A stretch of DNA of 64,000 nucleotides from a virus, in the IMG/VR virus record IMGVR_UViG_3300042882_000899, positions 1 to 64,000 of that record; one strand, 5' to 3'. The stretch's first letter is position 1. Every line of letters starts with the position of its first letter. The notes below the pieces were generated by a model. That model did not search any database. It was not told the DNA's origin and worked only from the letters and a program-made list of their open reading frames with translations. The position numbers and the translations under genes were made by a program. Positions 41,999 through 49,646 of this stretch are shown one piece after another.

Positions 41999-42132
41999 AG
42001 TCCCACCTGTTCTACCCTATCTTTAATTAGTTTAGCAATGATGTTATGGGCCTCGATGTTTTCAGTTTCGCTGCCACCCCATAGCAAAGCTTGGGCCTTG
42101 CTAAGTTGATCGTTTAAGTATTCATCACTCAT
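41995..42132 (-). CDS. hypothetical protein, 45 aa
   Basis: Start ATG 42132 (MSDEYLNDQL), inside the end of the previous gene. Helical. Unknown. Confidence 0.6.
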   Translation of the reverse strand: MSDEYLNDQLSKAQALLWGGSETENIEAHNIIAKLIKDRVEQVGL

Positions 42133-42439
42133 CTTCATCTTCGTCTTCTTCCTCTTCCCACTCAGGGTCAGTAATGTAGTCACGATTCAACATCCACTCT
42201 AGGACATCGTCTTGGTGCTGTTCTGCACCGTATTCCAAGGAAAAGCCTTGTCCAGCCTCCACAGCCTCGCACAGGTGGTTCCACATGTCATCTTGGGTAA
42301 CCTTAGCATTGTAGTTCTCATCATCTAAGATGTTATTAATAGTTGACCATGTCCATAGCCAAACAAGCGATAGGCCAAGGTCGGTGCTGTCTAGAATCTC
42401 TAAACACTTGTTTAGTTTATCTTTATCTTCAGGCTTCAT
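42125..42439 (-). CDS. hypothetical acidic protein, 104 aa
   Basis: Helical, Trp-rich (LVWLWTWSTINN) with a poly-acidic tail (EEEEDEDEDE). Overlaps both neighbours. Acidic tails can mimic DNA, which could interest those looking for inhibitors; no proof. Confidence 0.68.
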   Translation of the reverse strand: MKPEDKDKLNKCLEILDSTDLGLSLVWLWTWSTINNILDDENYNAKVTQDDMWNHLCEAVEAGQGFSLEYGAEQHQDDVLEWMLNRDYITDPEWEEEEDEDEDE

Positions 42440-42725
42440 TCAATGGCTCCGAATCTATTCTCTCTTGAATTGCAAATGAGAGTTGATATGTTAGTTGATA
42501 CAGGTCAACTAGCATGTCGAGTCGTCCTTCACACTCTGTACGGACCATAGAGTCCATTGCCTCTTCGGACCTTTCTTCTTGTGCTAATGCCTCTGATAGG
42601 TCTTGCTCAGCAATTAGCATTAGATTCTTTAGTTCACCATGCAAGATATCAAGGCCTGATACTCCAGCATTAACCATGCGTTGCAAATGGGGCGGGAGCC
42701 CAATGTCTTCTGCAGTCATATTCAT
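42429..42725 (-). CDS. hypothetical helical protein, 98 aa
   Basis: Begins MNMTAEDIGLPPHLQRMVNAG, then long helices. Start could be the third codon ATG. Overlaps both neighbours. Unknown. Confidence 0.68.
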   Translation of the reverse strand: MNMTAEDIGLPPHLQRMVNAGVSGLDILHGELKNLMLIAEQDLSEALAQEERSEEAMDSMVRTECEGRLDMLVDLYQLTYQLSFAIQERIDSEPLNEA

Positions 42726-42931
42726 TAATATACCCTTTCGTTATCAAGCATTATATCAGTTGCCACTGACAAAATATGTTCCATAGTATCAATTGCTCCT
42801 GTGTAATATGCATCTGATTCAAAGTACTCATCTTCATTTAAAGGTATGTTATTTCTAGCATCCTCTAAATCTTGTTCTAAACTAATCTTATGTATCTTTA
42901 GATATTCCATAAAATGTGATGACCTAGTCAA
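42725..42931 (-). CDS. hypothetical protein, 68 aa
   Basis: Helical with DEYFESDAYYTGAIDTMEHIL. ATG 42931 or the internal MEYLK start. Unknown. Confidence 0.62.
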   Translation of the reverse strand: MTRSSHFMEYLKIHKISLEQDLEDARNNIPLNEDEYFESDAYYTGAIDTMEHILSVATDIMLDNERVY

Positions 42932-43100
42932 AATAACCCTCCGCCCATAGTCCCTGGAGAAAACTAACTGTCATCTCCAAATCATTTCTAAGTTGTGTCT
43001 TGTCCATTAAATCGGACGGGGATCGAAGATAGAATAACTTAGCATCATGTACTGAGTTAATCATAGTATCTAAATCTTTTTTCTCATATCCTAACATCAT
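42924..43100 (-). CDS. hypothetical protein, 58 aa
   Basis: MMLGYEKKDLDTMINSVHD start with overlap to the gene upstream; helical throughout (LEMTVSFLQGLW). Unknown. Confidence 0.6.
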   Translation of the reverse strand: MMLGYEKKDLDTMINSVHDAKLFYLRSPSDLMDKTQLRNDLEMTVSFLQGLWAEGYFD

Positions 43101-43309
43101 AAGCAGAACTCATCTCCTTCAATATATCCATAGTATTCATTGTATGATTGTTTTAAGTTATCAGGTGCAAATTGCATAAACTTAAATTCTGCATAATCTG
43201 TACCTTCATCTAAATTAGCATTGTTCCATTGCTCAAATAGATGTTGCTCAATATCTACTTGAATTGCTCCAAGAAGATGTTCTCCTACTGTATCTGTAAA
43301 TGCTTCCAT
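43097..43309 (-). CDS. hypothetical protein, 70 aa
   Basis: Follows the DUF1281-like gene with one-base overlap. Acidic with aromatic residues (EQWNNANLDEGTDYAEF). Unknown. Confidence 0.65.
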   Translation of the reverse strand: MEAFTDTVGEHLLGAIQVDIEQHLFEQWNNANLDEGTDYAEFKFMQFAPDNLKQSYNEYYGYIEGDEFCL

Positions 43310-44043
43310 TATGCTTCCGCCTTTCTATATTCAGGAACTTTGGTTTCTAAGTATACACTATGGGTCTGACATTCTTTAACAGCCTCTAGGTCTGCCTCGC
43401 CAAGCCAGTTGCAAGCACCGCAGATTTCTCCACATTCATTCTCGCAGTATTCCATTTGATTAGTTGCATCACAATCACGGCACATGTTATCATATTCTGA
43501 TTCTGAGATAACTTCACCACGGAGGAATTCCATTTCCCCACCCCAACCTGTTTCTTCTTCATATGATAAAGTAAATAGTAGTGTTGGGTATTGTGCAGAT
43601 AGTTTAGAGATAGCACCAAGAGGCCGTGACCATGCAGTATTAAAGTTATAATGAACTACATAGTTCTCGCCATTCTCGGCTTCCTCGATAGTTGTATCAG
43701 GATACTTGTCATCTTCTGATACAGCAACATCCCACTTAGTACCCCACTCACGAACATTAAAGTTGTACCAGTCATTGGTCTCAAACTTCATTGCCTGAGA
43801 AAAGTCGGTGGAACGAGGAGGTTGTCCATGATATACCTCATCAGTAATACCAGCATCCTTATATGAATAGATATTATGAAAAGCAAAGATAGGATTAACA
43901 TACTTAGTCTGCTTGACATCATATGATAAATCACCTACAGGTGTAATAGAATAAACAAATGGCTTATTCATCTGCTTGATTAGATTTTTAACTTGCTCAG
44001 GATTACCTTCAATAGTTAATCCATTAAATACCCAGTTTGGCAT
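43309..44043 (-). CDS. DUF1281/YubB-like ferredoxin-fold protein
   Basis: 244 residues. MPNWVFNGLTIEGNPEQV and the later WYNFNVREWGTKWDV are the family signature (plasmid and phage proteins of unknown function). A cysteine-rich knuckle (CRDCDATNQMEYC..CGEICGAC) near residue 195 probably binds zinc. First gene after promoter P2. Confidence 0.8.
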   Translation of the reverse strand: MPNWVFNGLTIEGNPEQVKNLIKQMNKPFVYSITPVGDLSYDVKQTKYVNPIFAFHNIYSYKDAGITDEVYHGQPPRSTDFSQAMKFETNDWYNFNVREWGTKWDVAVSEDDKYPDTTIEEAENGENYVVHYNFNTAWSRPLGAISKLSAQYPTLLFTLSYEEETGWGGEMEFLRGEVISESEYDNMCRDCDATNQMEYCENECGEICGACNWLGEADLEAVKECQTHSVYLETKVPEYRKAEA

Positions 44044-44070
44044 TTTATATCCTTTCGTTGATATGTTCCT

Positions 44071-44116
44071 ATTATATATTAGACCACTGACAAATGTCTA
44101 TATGATATGGGTCACA
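44071..44116 (-). promoter_or_regulatory. TGTCAG promoter P2 with weak CRP-like site
   Basis: TATAAT 44071-44076, TGTCAG 44087-44092. TATGA-N6-TCACA (one mismatch) at 44101-44116, nine bases from the box, centred near -44. Confidence 0.65.
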
Positions 44117-44146
44117 AACGATAATTTGACCCCTCCAAATTAGTGT

Positions 44147-44182
44147 TTACACTTCTATATGTAAATCAATATAGATGTGTAA
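44147..44182. repeat. 14-bp inverted repeat
   Basis: TTACACTTCTATAT and ATATAGATGTGTAA pair at 13 of 14 positions around an eight-base loop. Possible operator or RNA hairpin. Confidence 0.7.
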
Positions 44183-44206
44183 GCTTTGTGGTCAAGATCA
44201 TAGCAA

Positions 44207-44251
44207 ATTCCAGGGAATATAATTGACAGTCGTAACGACAATATGCTACCC
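44207..44251. repeat. CGTAA intergenic repeat, copy 4
   Basis: ATTCCAGGG, CGTAA (44231-44235). The right end is diverged. Confidence 0.55.
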
Positions 44252-44271
44252 TCATGTCTTTGCGGGCAAAG

Positions 44272-44298
44272 AAAAACCCCCCAGCTAGTGGGGGGTCT
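44272..44298 (-). terminator. intrinsic terminator
   Basis: CCCCCC/GGGGGG stem with seven-base loop; read on the minus strand it is followed by TTTTT. Classic rho-independent form. Confidence 0.85.
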
Positions 44299-44416
44299 TG
44301 AATAATGGCTGCCTGGATTTCCAACGAAAGAAATAAACCCGCTTTACTTAGCGCCTGGCCATTGAGACTGATAGACGCACCATTATATTTCCTATTAAAA
44401 CCAGGACCTTAGTCCT
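44272..44416 (-). ncRNA. candidate small structured RNA
   Basis: TGGTATAAT (extended -10 at 44423-44428) predicts a start at 44416; the terminator at 44272 ends it after about 145 bases. A 5' hairpin AGGAC/GTCCT is present; only an 11-codon frame lies inside. Could also be just the 3' end of the upstream gene. Confidence 0.4.
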
Positions 44417-44423
44417 AGTCTAA

Positions 44424-44789
44424 TTATACCATAACTAGTCGACTGTATTTGTCTACGAATGCCGCCAAGGATAGACTGAATACAACCGTGCTCATATCTT
44501 CCTCGTACAGTGTAAACGTTTGAGAGGCCCAGTTAATTACAGGCACCTTGTGTTCGTTGTCCCCTAGTTGATTTACGTAGAGCCCCCATGATAATGTTTG
44601 ATTCCAGTCTTCTCCAATTAAATGAGAGATTGCAATACGTGTTGCATATGATGGGTCCTGCCAACGTGTCTCTGCAGCGCTAACAGCATTTGCCAGTTTG
44701 GCTAGCATGTCGTGGCCTGCCCAGTGCCCGTATAAAAATATTGTATCGCCTTTTTGGTCTTTAAACCCAAAGTTTGCTCTGTCGCCCAT
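44424..44789 (-). CDS. conserved actinophage protein, 121 aa
   Basis: MGDRANFGF, IFLYGHWAGHDMLA and IAISHLIGEDWNQTLSWGLYVNQLGDNEH are recurring in actinobacteriophage proteins of unknown function. Complete. Its last codons overlap the candidate small-RNA promoter. Confidence 0.78.
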   Translation of the reverse strand: MGDRANFGFKDQKGDTIFLYGHWAGHDMLAKLANAVSAAETRWQDPSYATRIAISHLIGEDWNQTLSWGLYVNQLGDNEHKVPVINWASQTFTLYEEDMSTVVFSLSLAAFVDKYSRLVMV

Positions 44790-44790
44790 A

Positions 44791-45000
44791 TTATTCCGCC
44801 GTTTCTAAAGTAGGTACTGCTTCTTCTATTTTGTTTAATTCTATCACTTCGTATGCGACCTTGTCAAGGCCACGCTTGCTTGCATTGTAGTGGTGACCGC
44901 AAAAGAACAGTTCACCTTCTACTAGTTTAACTAAGTACATTGCTTGAGCTGTGTTACATTGATCACATGCTATCCATCTTGTTAGATCTTCCGTTGTCAT
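44791..45000 (-). CDS. DUF7455-like zinc protein, 69 aa
   Basis: CDQCNTAQAMYLVKLVEGELFFCGHHYN follows the actinobacterial DUF7455 zinc ribbon. Overlaps the upstream 48-residue gene as ATGA. Supports an actinobacterial host. Confidence 0.75.
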   Translation of the reverse strand: MTTEDLTRWIACDQCNTAQAMYLVKLVEGELFFCGHHYNASKRGLDKVAYEVIELNKIEEAVPTLETAE

Positions 45001-45143
45001 AGTTTTCCTCCTTCGATCATCTCAGATAGACGGTCAAGGATCCAGGAATCAATGTCGTTGATATCAATCTCTGACAACTTTTCCATGATCTCTTCACGAG
45101 CAAACTTATATCCATCTGCCCAGCCATCTTTATATTCTGACAT
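44997..45143 (-). CDS. hypothetical protein, 48 aa
   Basis: Acidic helical mini-protein (MSEYKDGWADGYKFAREEIM) with good ribosome site GGAG and ATGA coupling downstream. DGWxDGYxxAR-like starts are common in phage mini-proteins. Unknown. Confidence 0.62.
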   Translation of the reverse strand: MSEYKDGWADGYKFAREEIMEKLSEIDINDIDSWILDRLSEMIEGGKL

Positions 45144-45152
45144 AATCTCTCC

Positions 45153-45356
45153 TTAGTAACCTGTTGTTTCGTAGTCTGATATGTATGATTCAGTTAAGTT
45201 GTACTTATCACGCAGACGACTTACTTTCTCAATACTACCAGTTCCAATGTTGAATGTCAATGGAGCCATTCTCTGCGGGTCGAGTCCGTTGATTTCTGCA
45301 TCCCAATAGGCCCTCTCCATGGAGAGCCTATTAGGAGCGGTGAGTTCAAAATACAT
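45153..45356 (-). CDS. hypothetical protein, 67 aa
   Basis: TAATG-type coupling to the upstream gene. Contains RLSMERAYWDAEINGLDP, mixed fold. Unknown. Confidence 0.65.
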   Translation of the reverse strand: MYFELTAPNRLSMERAYWDAEINGLDPQRMAPLTFNIGTGSIEKVSRLRDKYNLTESYISDYETTGY

Positions 45357-46012
45357 TATGCCTCCCTAACGTTGCAAACTTCGGTGTCATCAATTGTGAT
45401 GTTTCCGTCATTTGATTCAGCATATAATGAATCTGTTATAACTGACTCAAGGTCGTACTCTGAATAATCTGATAGAACATCATATGAATATGTTCCAGTA
45501 ACTTCTACAGATGCAGTAAACTGAACTTCCTTGATAAGTTCGATACCAAGCGCTTCAGCAATGTCACGCAATGTATCTTGGTCTTGTGAATCTGCATATG
45601 CCTCGCAGATGATTTCCTTGACTGCATCAATCTTAGATTGAATAGAACTTAAAGTCTTCTGCGATTGACGGGCATTGTGAAGGTCCCATTCAATACTGGT
45701 AACCTTATCTGTAATGTACTCAGGATTAGAATAACCGTTAATCTTTTTATATGTTACTAATAGATTAGAGTTATATGTATCTGGTACCAAGTGCTCTGTT
45801 GTTTCCATTTTTTCCTCTTTCGTTTGGGTTAAGGGTGTAATTGTAGCATGCTCCACTGACAATAATGTAGTCTTACGCCCGCATGGGCATGTGAGTTCTG
45901 TCACACCTGAAGGAAAGCCAAATCCATCAGATGATGTAAGTTCAATTAAACAATCGCAATGCTCAGGATCACATGCGAATGTGTATTTACTTGATATGAG
46001 TTCGTTGGTCAT
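45356..46012 (-). CDS. hypothetical protein with N-terminal zinc ribbon and nested second start
   Basis: 218 residues from ATG 46012, which coincides with the start point of promoter P4 (leaderless). The N-terminal 60 residues hold CDPEHCDC and CPCGRKT, a probable zinc ribbon. A second promoter (P3) plus ribosome site GAGG and ATG 45808 lie inside, in frame, so a shorter 150-residue form without the zinc part (METTEHLV...) is also expected. Confidence 0.7.
   Translation of the reverse strand: MTNELISSKYTFACDPEHCDCLIELTSSDGFGFPSGVTELTCPCGRKTTLLSVEHATITPLTQTKEEKMETTEHLVPDTYNSNLLVTYKKINGYSNPEYITDKVTSIEWDLHNARQSQKTLSSIQSKIDAVKEIICEAYADSQDQDTLRDIAEALGIELIKEVQFTASVEVTGTYSYDVLSDYSEYDLESVITDSLYAESNDGNITIDDTEVCNVREA
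45840..45905 (-). promoter_or_regulatory. TGTCAG promoter P3 with CRP-like site, inside a gene
   Basis: TACAAT 45840-45845, TGTCAG 45856-45861, perfect TGTGA-N6-TCACA at 45890-45905 (29 bases from box; centre near -64.5). Lies within the 218-codon gene. Confidence 0.7.
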
Positions 46013-46019
46013 GAAGAGA

Positions 46020-46084
46020 ATTATACACCAGGCCACTGACATTTACAATAGATTCCAGGGAATATTTGTGTGAGTCGTAACACA
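46020..46084 (-). promoter_or_regulatory. TGTCAG promoter P4 with near-CRP site
   Basis: TATAAT 46020-46025, TGTCAG 46036-46041, TGTGA-N6-ACACA (one mismatch) 46069-46084, 28 bases away. Start point at the ATG 46012. Confidence 0.68.
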
Positions 46085-46095
46085 CTTTTTGCCCC
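46052..46095. repeat. CGTAA intergenic repeat, copy 5
   Basis: ATTCCAGGG, CGTAA (46076-46080) in the loop of a GTGTG/CACAC stem, then GCCCC. Confidence 0.65.
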
Positions 46096-46113
46096 CTTAG
46101 CTTTGAGGGCGCT

Positions 46114-46190
46114 TGGCGATCCATATCGGACTTGAACCGACGGCCTCTACCGTGACAGGGTAGCGCTCTAACCAACTGAGCTAATGGACC
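46114..46190 (-). tRNA. tRNA-Asp (GTC anticodon)
   Basis: Acceptor GGTCCAT/ATGGATC with one wobble; anticodon stem CTACC/GGTAG closing CTGTCAC; GTTCAAGTC-type T-arm. CCA is encoded at the 3' end, unlike the other tRNAs here. Only tRNA on the minus strand. Confidence 0.92.
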
Positions 46191-46236
46191 AAGAAAAATT
46201 GTGAGCAGTTTTTAATCATGCTCAGGATTTTATTTA

Positions 46237-47244
46237 TTAAAACGCAGAAACTAATTTTTTAATTTTATTTTTTTCTGCGGTTAGAATTGGGTCAAAGCCT
46301 GATGCACCAGCCATAAGTGTTTCAGAATTGCCACGACCTGAACGATAATAGTCAAGGCGTTCAGTAAGTGCATTGAAAGCACCCCACTTTGTACCCTTGA
46401 TGTTAGCGTTAGTTGGTGAGTTATGATAAAGGTCATCAAGCAAAACGACTTTATTCTCCCACTTAGTTAGCGCAACTTTAGCAGCATCCTTATCTGGCTT
46501 AGGATAAATTGTCTGAATCAACTTTGAGAATTCTGCATCAGTAATTGATTGAGAATAAAGTGCTTGCGCTTCCTTCTCAAATTCATCAAAGTATCCAAGA
46601 GCAAGACCAAGAGTCTCACGAGCAACTTGGATGCGACCTTCAACAGATTGCGTGTGGCGAATCTTAAATGATTGCTTTGCATTACGCATTGCAAGATTAA
46701 GAGTGTTTTGGCATACTACACGAACAGGGGTAACAGCAGCCTGAACAGCCACAGACCCGTCATGAGATGTCCATACGATTAGATACAACTTAGTTGCATC
46801 ATTTGCGCCTTGTGGGTCAAGCACCATTGTGCGAGGAATGTCCACAGTACCAAATACAACTTTACCGCTACGCAATGAGCCAGCAGACTCCCAGCGACAG
46901 TCAGCGTTTGCATCATGAATTGCATCAGCAAATGCAAATAGTTCCTCATTCTGCACAGGCTTGTAACGCTTGCCAACAGTGGCAAGAACATCAGTACCCT
47001 GATTGAATGGGTTATCACGAATAACTAACTGAGCATTTGATACATCATTCCATGTATCGGAGATGTGGTCAGTTAGTGGAGATAGACGAACATTCCAATT
47101 GGAAAGTTTTGCCTCATCCAACATCATTTGAGTTGTAACATCCTCATCTTGTGTAAAGATGCGATTTGCGAGATTGTGCCATGCAGGTGCGCCACGCAAT
47201 GCAAAAGCAACTTGACCATTTTCGGTTTCTAGATTATGAGCCAT
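46237..47244 (-). CDS. DUF932 phage/plasmid-like protein
   Basis: 335 residues. MAHNLETENGQVAFALRGAPAWHNL and RVVCQNTLNLAMRNAKQSFKIRHT are the DUF932 (TIGR03299) landmarks. Found in many phages and plasmids; role unclear, perhaps DNA-related. Own promoter P5 with CRP-like site; RBS from AACGAAAGG leader. Confidence 0.88.
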   Translation of the reverse strand: MAHNLETENGQVAFALRGAPAWHNLANRIFTQDEDVTTQMMLDEAKLSNWNVRLSPLTDHISDTWNDVSNAQLVIRDNPFNQGTDVLATVGKRYKPVQNEELFAFADAIHDANADCRWESAGSLRSGKVVFGTVDIPRTMVLDPQGANDATKLYLIVWTSHDGSVAVQAAVTPVRVVCQNTLNLAMRNAKQSFKIRHTQSVEGRIQVARETLGLALGYFDEFEKEAQALYSQSITDAEFSKLIQTIYPKPDKDAAKVALTKWENKVVLLDDLYHNSPTNANIKGTKWGAFNALTERLDYYRSGRGNSETLMAGASGFDPILTAEKNKIKKLVSAF

Positions 47245-47275
47245 TTATTTTTTACCTTTCGTTTGATTAGTTGTA

Positions 47276-47351
47276 AGTATAACAGAACCCACTGACAAAT
47301 ACTAGTCTAGTTACATTATGTCTCATTATGTGGGATGTGATCAATCTCACA
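47276..47351 (-). promoter_or_regulatory. TGTCAG promoter P5 with CRP-like site
   Basis: TATACT 47276-47281, TGTCAG 47292-47297, perfect TGTGA-N6-TCACA 47336-47351, 39 bases from the box (centre near -74.5). Confidence 0.75.
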
Positions 47352-47353
47352 AA

Positions 47354-47398
47354 ATTCCAGGGATATCCACAGGCAGTCGTAACCCTGTGGATAACCCC
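47354..47398. repeat. CGTAA repeat, copy 6, with DnaA-like box
   Basis: ATTCCAGGG, stem TATCCACAGG/CCTGTGGATA with CGTAA (47378-47382) in the loop. TTATCCACA at 47386-47394 (minus strand). Confidence 0.72.
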
Positions 47399-47444
47399 TC
47401 AGATTTACGGGCCAGCTGCAGAGAATGCAGCCAGTGTTAGATCT

Positions 47445-47699
47445 TTAAAGACCTAACTCATCCCTAGTTAATTTATTTGTTCTCCCATAATTAATAACTT
47501 CGGACGGGAGGTAAAGAGCAGTAGTCTTAGTCTTCTTCAATGTATCATACACATAAGCACGTACATCACCAAAGAAGTTACGTCGATTAGAAAATGCTAA
47601 CTCAGTTAAGTATTCTTTATCTACGCCTTGCTCTGAATAAATTGTTAAATCATTTAACTTATTTGCGTCATAAATTTCTACACGAAATCTATTTTTCAT
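47445..47699 (-). CDS. hypothetical protein, 84 aa
   Basis: Basic, mixed fold (RFRVEIYDANKLNDLTIY); follows the 138-residue gene without a visible TGTCAG promoter. Unknown. Confidence 0.68.
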   Translation of the reverse strand: MKNRFRVEIYDANKLNDLTIYSEQGVDKEYLTELAFSNRRNFFGDVRAYVYDTLKKTKTTALYLPSEVINYGRTNKLTRDELGL

Positions 47700-47770
47700 T
47701 TTGTTACCTTTGTTAGTGGTTGTCCCCGAAGGGAGAGCAGTTTGGCGACATACTCAGGTCGTTGGATTGT

Positions 47771-48187
47771 TTAGAGATACTTAGCAATTTGCTTCATTGT
47801 AGAAGCATTTACTGTTTCCTCATCTGTCATCTTGAGAATTGTGAGAGCATTTGTGATGTCCTCTTTCATTTCCTTATACTGCCATTGTTGTATAGTCTCA
47901 AAGTCCTTCTCAGGCTCAGCAGGGAAATCGCTTTCGCCTGTTGTGATGTCAAAATCAACATTGAGAGTTTTGTTCCATTGACGATAGTTTGTGCGAAGGT
48001 TCTCAGCCTTTGAGAAGCGGTCAATAGCCCACTTTCCAATTTCCTTCTGCCACTTTTCATAAGCCTTCTTATACTTTGCTTCGTTGGCTTCTTGTGAGGC
48101 ATAGTTCTTTTCTATTTCTGCTAGACGAGTCTCTAGTGCCTTGATTACCTTTGGTGTTGCCACCTTTACTGTGATTGCTCTACTCAT
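47771..48187 (-). CDS. hypothetical coiled-coil protein, 138 aa
   Basis: Long charged helices (TRLAEIEKNYASQEANEAKY). Promoter P6. No family recognised. Confidence 0.7.
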   Translation of the reverse strand: MSRAITVKVATPKVIKALETRLAEIEKNYASQEANEAKYKKAYEKWQKEIGKWAIDRFSKAENLRTNYRQWNKTLNVDFDITTGESDFPAEPEKDFETIQQWQYKEMKEDITNALTILKMTDEETVNASTMKQIAKYL

Positions 48188-48225
48188 TGTTATTACCTTT
48201 CGTTGGTTGTTTAGTTTGTTTGAGT

Positions 48226-48247
48226 ATTATAGCAGGGGGGTCTGACA
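48226..48247 (-). promoter_or_regulatory. TGTCAG promoter P6
   Basis: TATAAT 48226-48231, ten bases, TGTCAG 48242-48247. No palindrome; the upstream gene ends close by. Confidence 0.7.
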
Positions 48248-48273
48248 TTTCTGCGACCCCCCATGCCGTTAGA

Positions 48274-48456
48274 TTATACGCCTAGTAGGGTTTGAGCAGA
48301 TACCGAAGTCCAACGAGTTTCCTTGTTGGGCATTTCTAGTAGCACACGCACCGAGCCAGATGTTTGTGGGTGGATTTCCTTAATCACACCTGTTTTCTTT
48401 GACTTGAGAGTGGTGAATAAATCGCCCACCTGATACAACTTGTCGTTGATTGTCAT
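48274..48456 (-). CDS. small beta-barrel-like protein, 60 aa
   Basis: VGDLFTTLKSKKTGVIKEIHP resembles KOW/SH3-like barrels found in phage mini-proteins. Promoter P7. Function unknown. Confidence 0.68.
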   Translation of the reverse strand: MTINDKLYQVGDLFTTLKSKKTGVIKEIHPQTSGSVRVLLEMPNKETRWTSVSAQTLLGV

Positions 48457-48486
48457 TTATTGCCTCTTTTCTTTGTTAGGTTGGTA

Positions 48487-48562
48487 ATTATAGCATTGGG
48501 GTCTGACATTAGTCTAGCCCTATCTCACTATGTGAGAAAGTTATTGTGTGATAAAAATCACA
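48487..48562 (-). promoter_or_regulatory. TGTCAG promoter P7 with CRP-like site
   Basis: TATAAT 48487-48492, TGTCAG 48503-48508, TGTGA-TAAAAA-TCACA 48547-48562, 39 bases apart. The upstream gene's stop codon lies in the palindrome. An extra inverted repeat TCTCAC/GTGAGA is at 48523-48537. Confidence 0.75.
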
Positions 48563-48698
48563 AGTATTCGGTTAGATCGCCATCCATGATCTCATTTAGC
48601 TCTAAGCCTTCTGAGTCTGCGATTGCTTCCCATAGATCCATTTCATTAAAGTCTCCATCAGGATGTCTCTCTGATAAGATAGAATAAAGATTATTCAT
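48558..48698 (-). CDS. hypothetical acidic protein, 46 aa
   Basis: MNNLYSILSERHPDGDFNEM; TAATG coupling upstream. Stop TGA is part of the CRP-like palindrome. Unknown. Confidence 0.6.
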   Translation of the reverse strand: MNNLYSILSERHPDGDFNEMDLWEAIADSEGLELNEIMDGDLTEYL

Positions 48699-48964
48699 TA
48701 GTAATCCTCCTCTGGTAGCCAAGCGTCTAAGTGGTGTTGTTCAGCAATTGCCCAAGCGGGTGCTGTTGTTCTATCTTTGTATTTCACGCCTTCAGGAAGT
48801 GCTATTGGTGCATCGTATTCTCCCGCATGGATAGCATCAATGGCATCAATGCAGGGTTGCACCATAGAAAGTGGGACGGGTGGGTAATGATTACCCTGTA
48901 AGTGATAGCCTAGTGCTACCTCTAAATCTAATTCAGTTAAATCTAATGCTGTGTTGTATCCCAT
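48698..48964 (-). CDS. conserved actinophage protein, 88 aa
   Basis: The core GNHYPPVPLSMVQPCIDAIDA is a pattern shared with many actinobacteriophage proteins of unknown function. One-base gap to the gene upstream. Confidence 0.75.
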   Translation of the reverse strand: MGYNTALDLTELDLEVALGYHLQGNHYPPVPLSMVQPCIDAIDAIHAGEYDAPIALPEGVKYKDRTTAPAWAIAEQHHLDAWLPEEDY

Positions 48965-49171
48965 TTATTCTGCCACCTTTAGAATAGCCCATGAGCCACC
49001 CTTGTTAATTTCATCTAGTGCAGGCTTAAGTGTTGGTGCAATAAGTGTTTTTAGCATTCCTTCTAGCATAAGTATTTGGTCTGACTTATCAAGTGCAAGT
49101 AGCATAGCACCTGTTGGATTAGTTTCATCAACTTCAGTTATGAAGCGGAGAGCGTGTTCGATAGTTATCAT
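48965..49171 (-). CDS. hypothetical protein, 68 aa
   Basis: Helical, MITIEHALRFITEVDETN. First gene of the P8 operon, with AACGAAAGG leader. Unknown. Confidence 0.68.
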   Translation of the reverse strand: MITIEHALRFITEVDETNPTGAMLLALDKSDQILMLEGMLKTLIAPTLKPALDEINKGGSWAILKVAE

Positions 49172-49200
49172 TTTTTGCCTTTCGTTGTTGGTATAAGAGT

Positions 49201-49275
49201 ATTATAGCGTAGGCCACTGACAAATTGTGCAACACTCCCAAGATTAATCTAATTTATTTTGTGATTAATCTCACA
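49201..49275 (-). promoter_or_regulatory. TGTCAG promoter P8 with CRP-like site
   Basis: TATAAT 49201-49206, TGTCAG 49217-49222, TGTGA-TTAATC-TCACA 49260-49275, 38 bases apart (centre near -73.5). Confidence 0.75.
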
Positions 49276-49276
49276 A

Positions 49277-49336
49277 ATTTCAGGGGGTTGTGGATAACGC
49301 CCGTAAGCCTGTGGATAACCCCGCAGTATTGCGGGC
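49277..49336. repeat. CGTAA repeat, copy 7, two DnaA-like boxes
   Basis: Exact TTATCCACA (minus strand) at 49289-49297 and 49310-49318, starts 21 bases apart, flanking CGTAA (49302-49306). Followed by hairpin CCCGCA/TGCGGG (49320-49335). Confidence 0.75.
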
Positions 49337-49413
49337 TTCCCGCAGCTTTTATTGATCAAATTTATTTTTATGTTTTATTTTGCGTGTGTATTTTTTTTTA
49401 TTACGAACAGGTT

Positions 49414-49433
49414 GCGCCGCATTACTGCGGCGC
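49414..49433. terminator. perfect GC hairpin
   Basis: GCGCCGCA and TGCGGCGC around four bases, just after the 49455 gene on the minus strand. No T-run, so terminator role is likely but not certain. Confidence 0.55.
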
Positions 49434-49454
49434 AATTCCTGAATTCGTTTTACT

Positions 49455-49646
49455 TTATCTCGAAGTGAATTTTGGAACATTGTATCCACTCGCTTCGTGA
49501 AATCGTTTTACATCAAATCGCTCATTATCTTTAGCAAACATTTCAGCGAAATCATTTACCATTTTAGAAAAAACAGCGGGGTGAGTTTTATCGCTAGCAT
49601 ACTTTAGAATTTCTGCGGTTGCGACATAATCTTTGCGTGTCATCAT
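49455..49646 (-). CDS. C-terminal-half homologue of the 24493 protein, 63 aa
   Basis: MFAKDNERFDVKRFHEA matches the C-terminus of the 170-residue plus-strand protein. Overlaps the gene upstream by four bases, and together they equal one copy of that protein. Function unknown. Confidence 0.7.
   Translation of the reverse strand: MMTRKDYVATAEILKYASDKTHPAVFSKMVNDFAEMFAKDNERFDVKRFHEASGYNVPKFTSR

Noticed and set aside
42125-42439. anti-restriction DNA-mimic protein
   Set aside because: The acidic tail is only suggestive; no Ocr/ArdA-like pattern is visible.
44401-44450. same AGTCGACT promoter type as at 39024 and 52769
   Set aside because: The distance to the -10 box is eight bases instead of four, so it is not the same arrangement.
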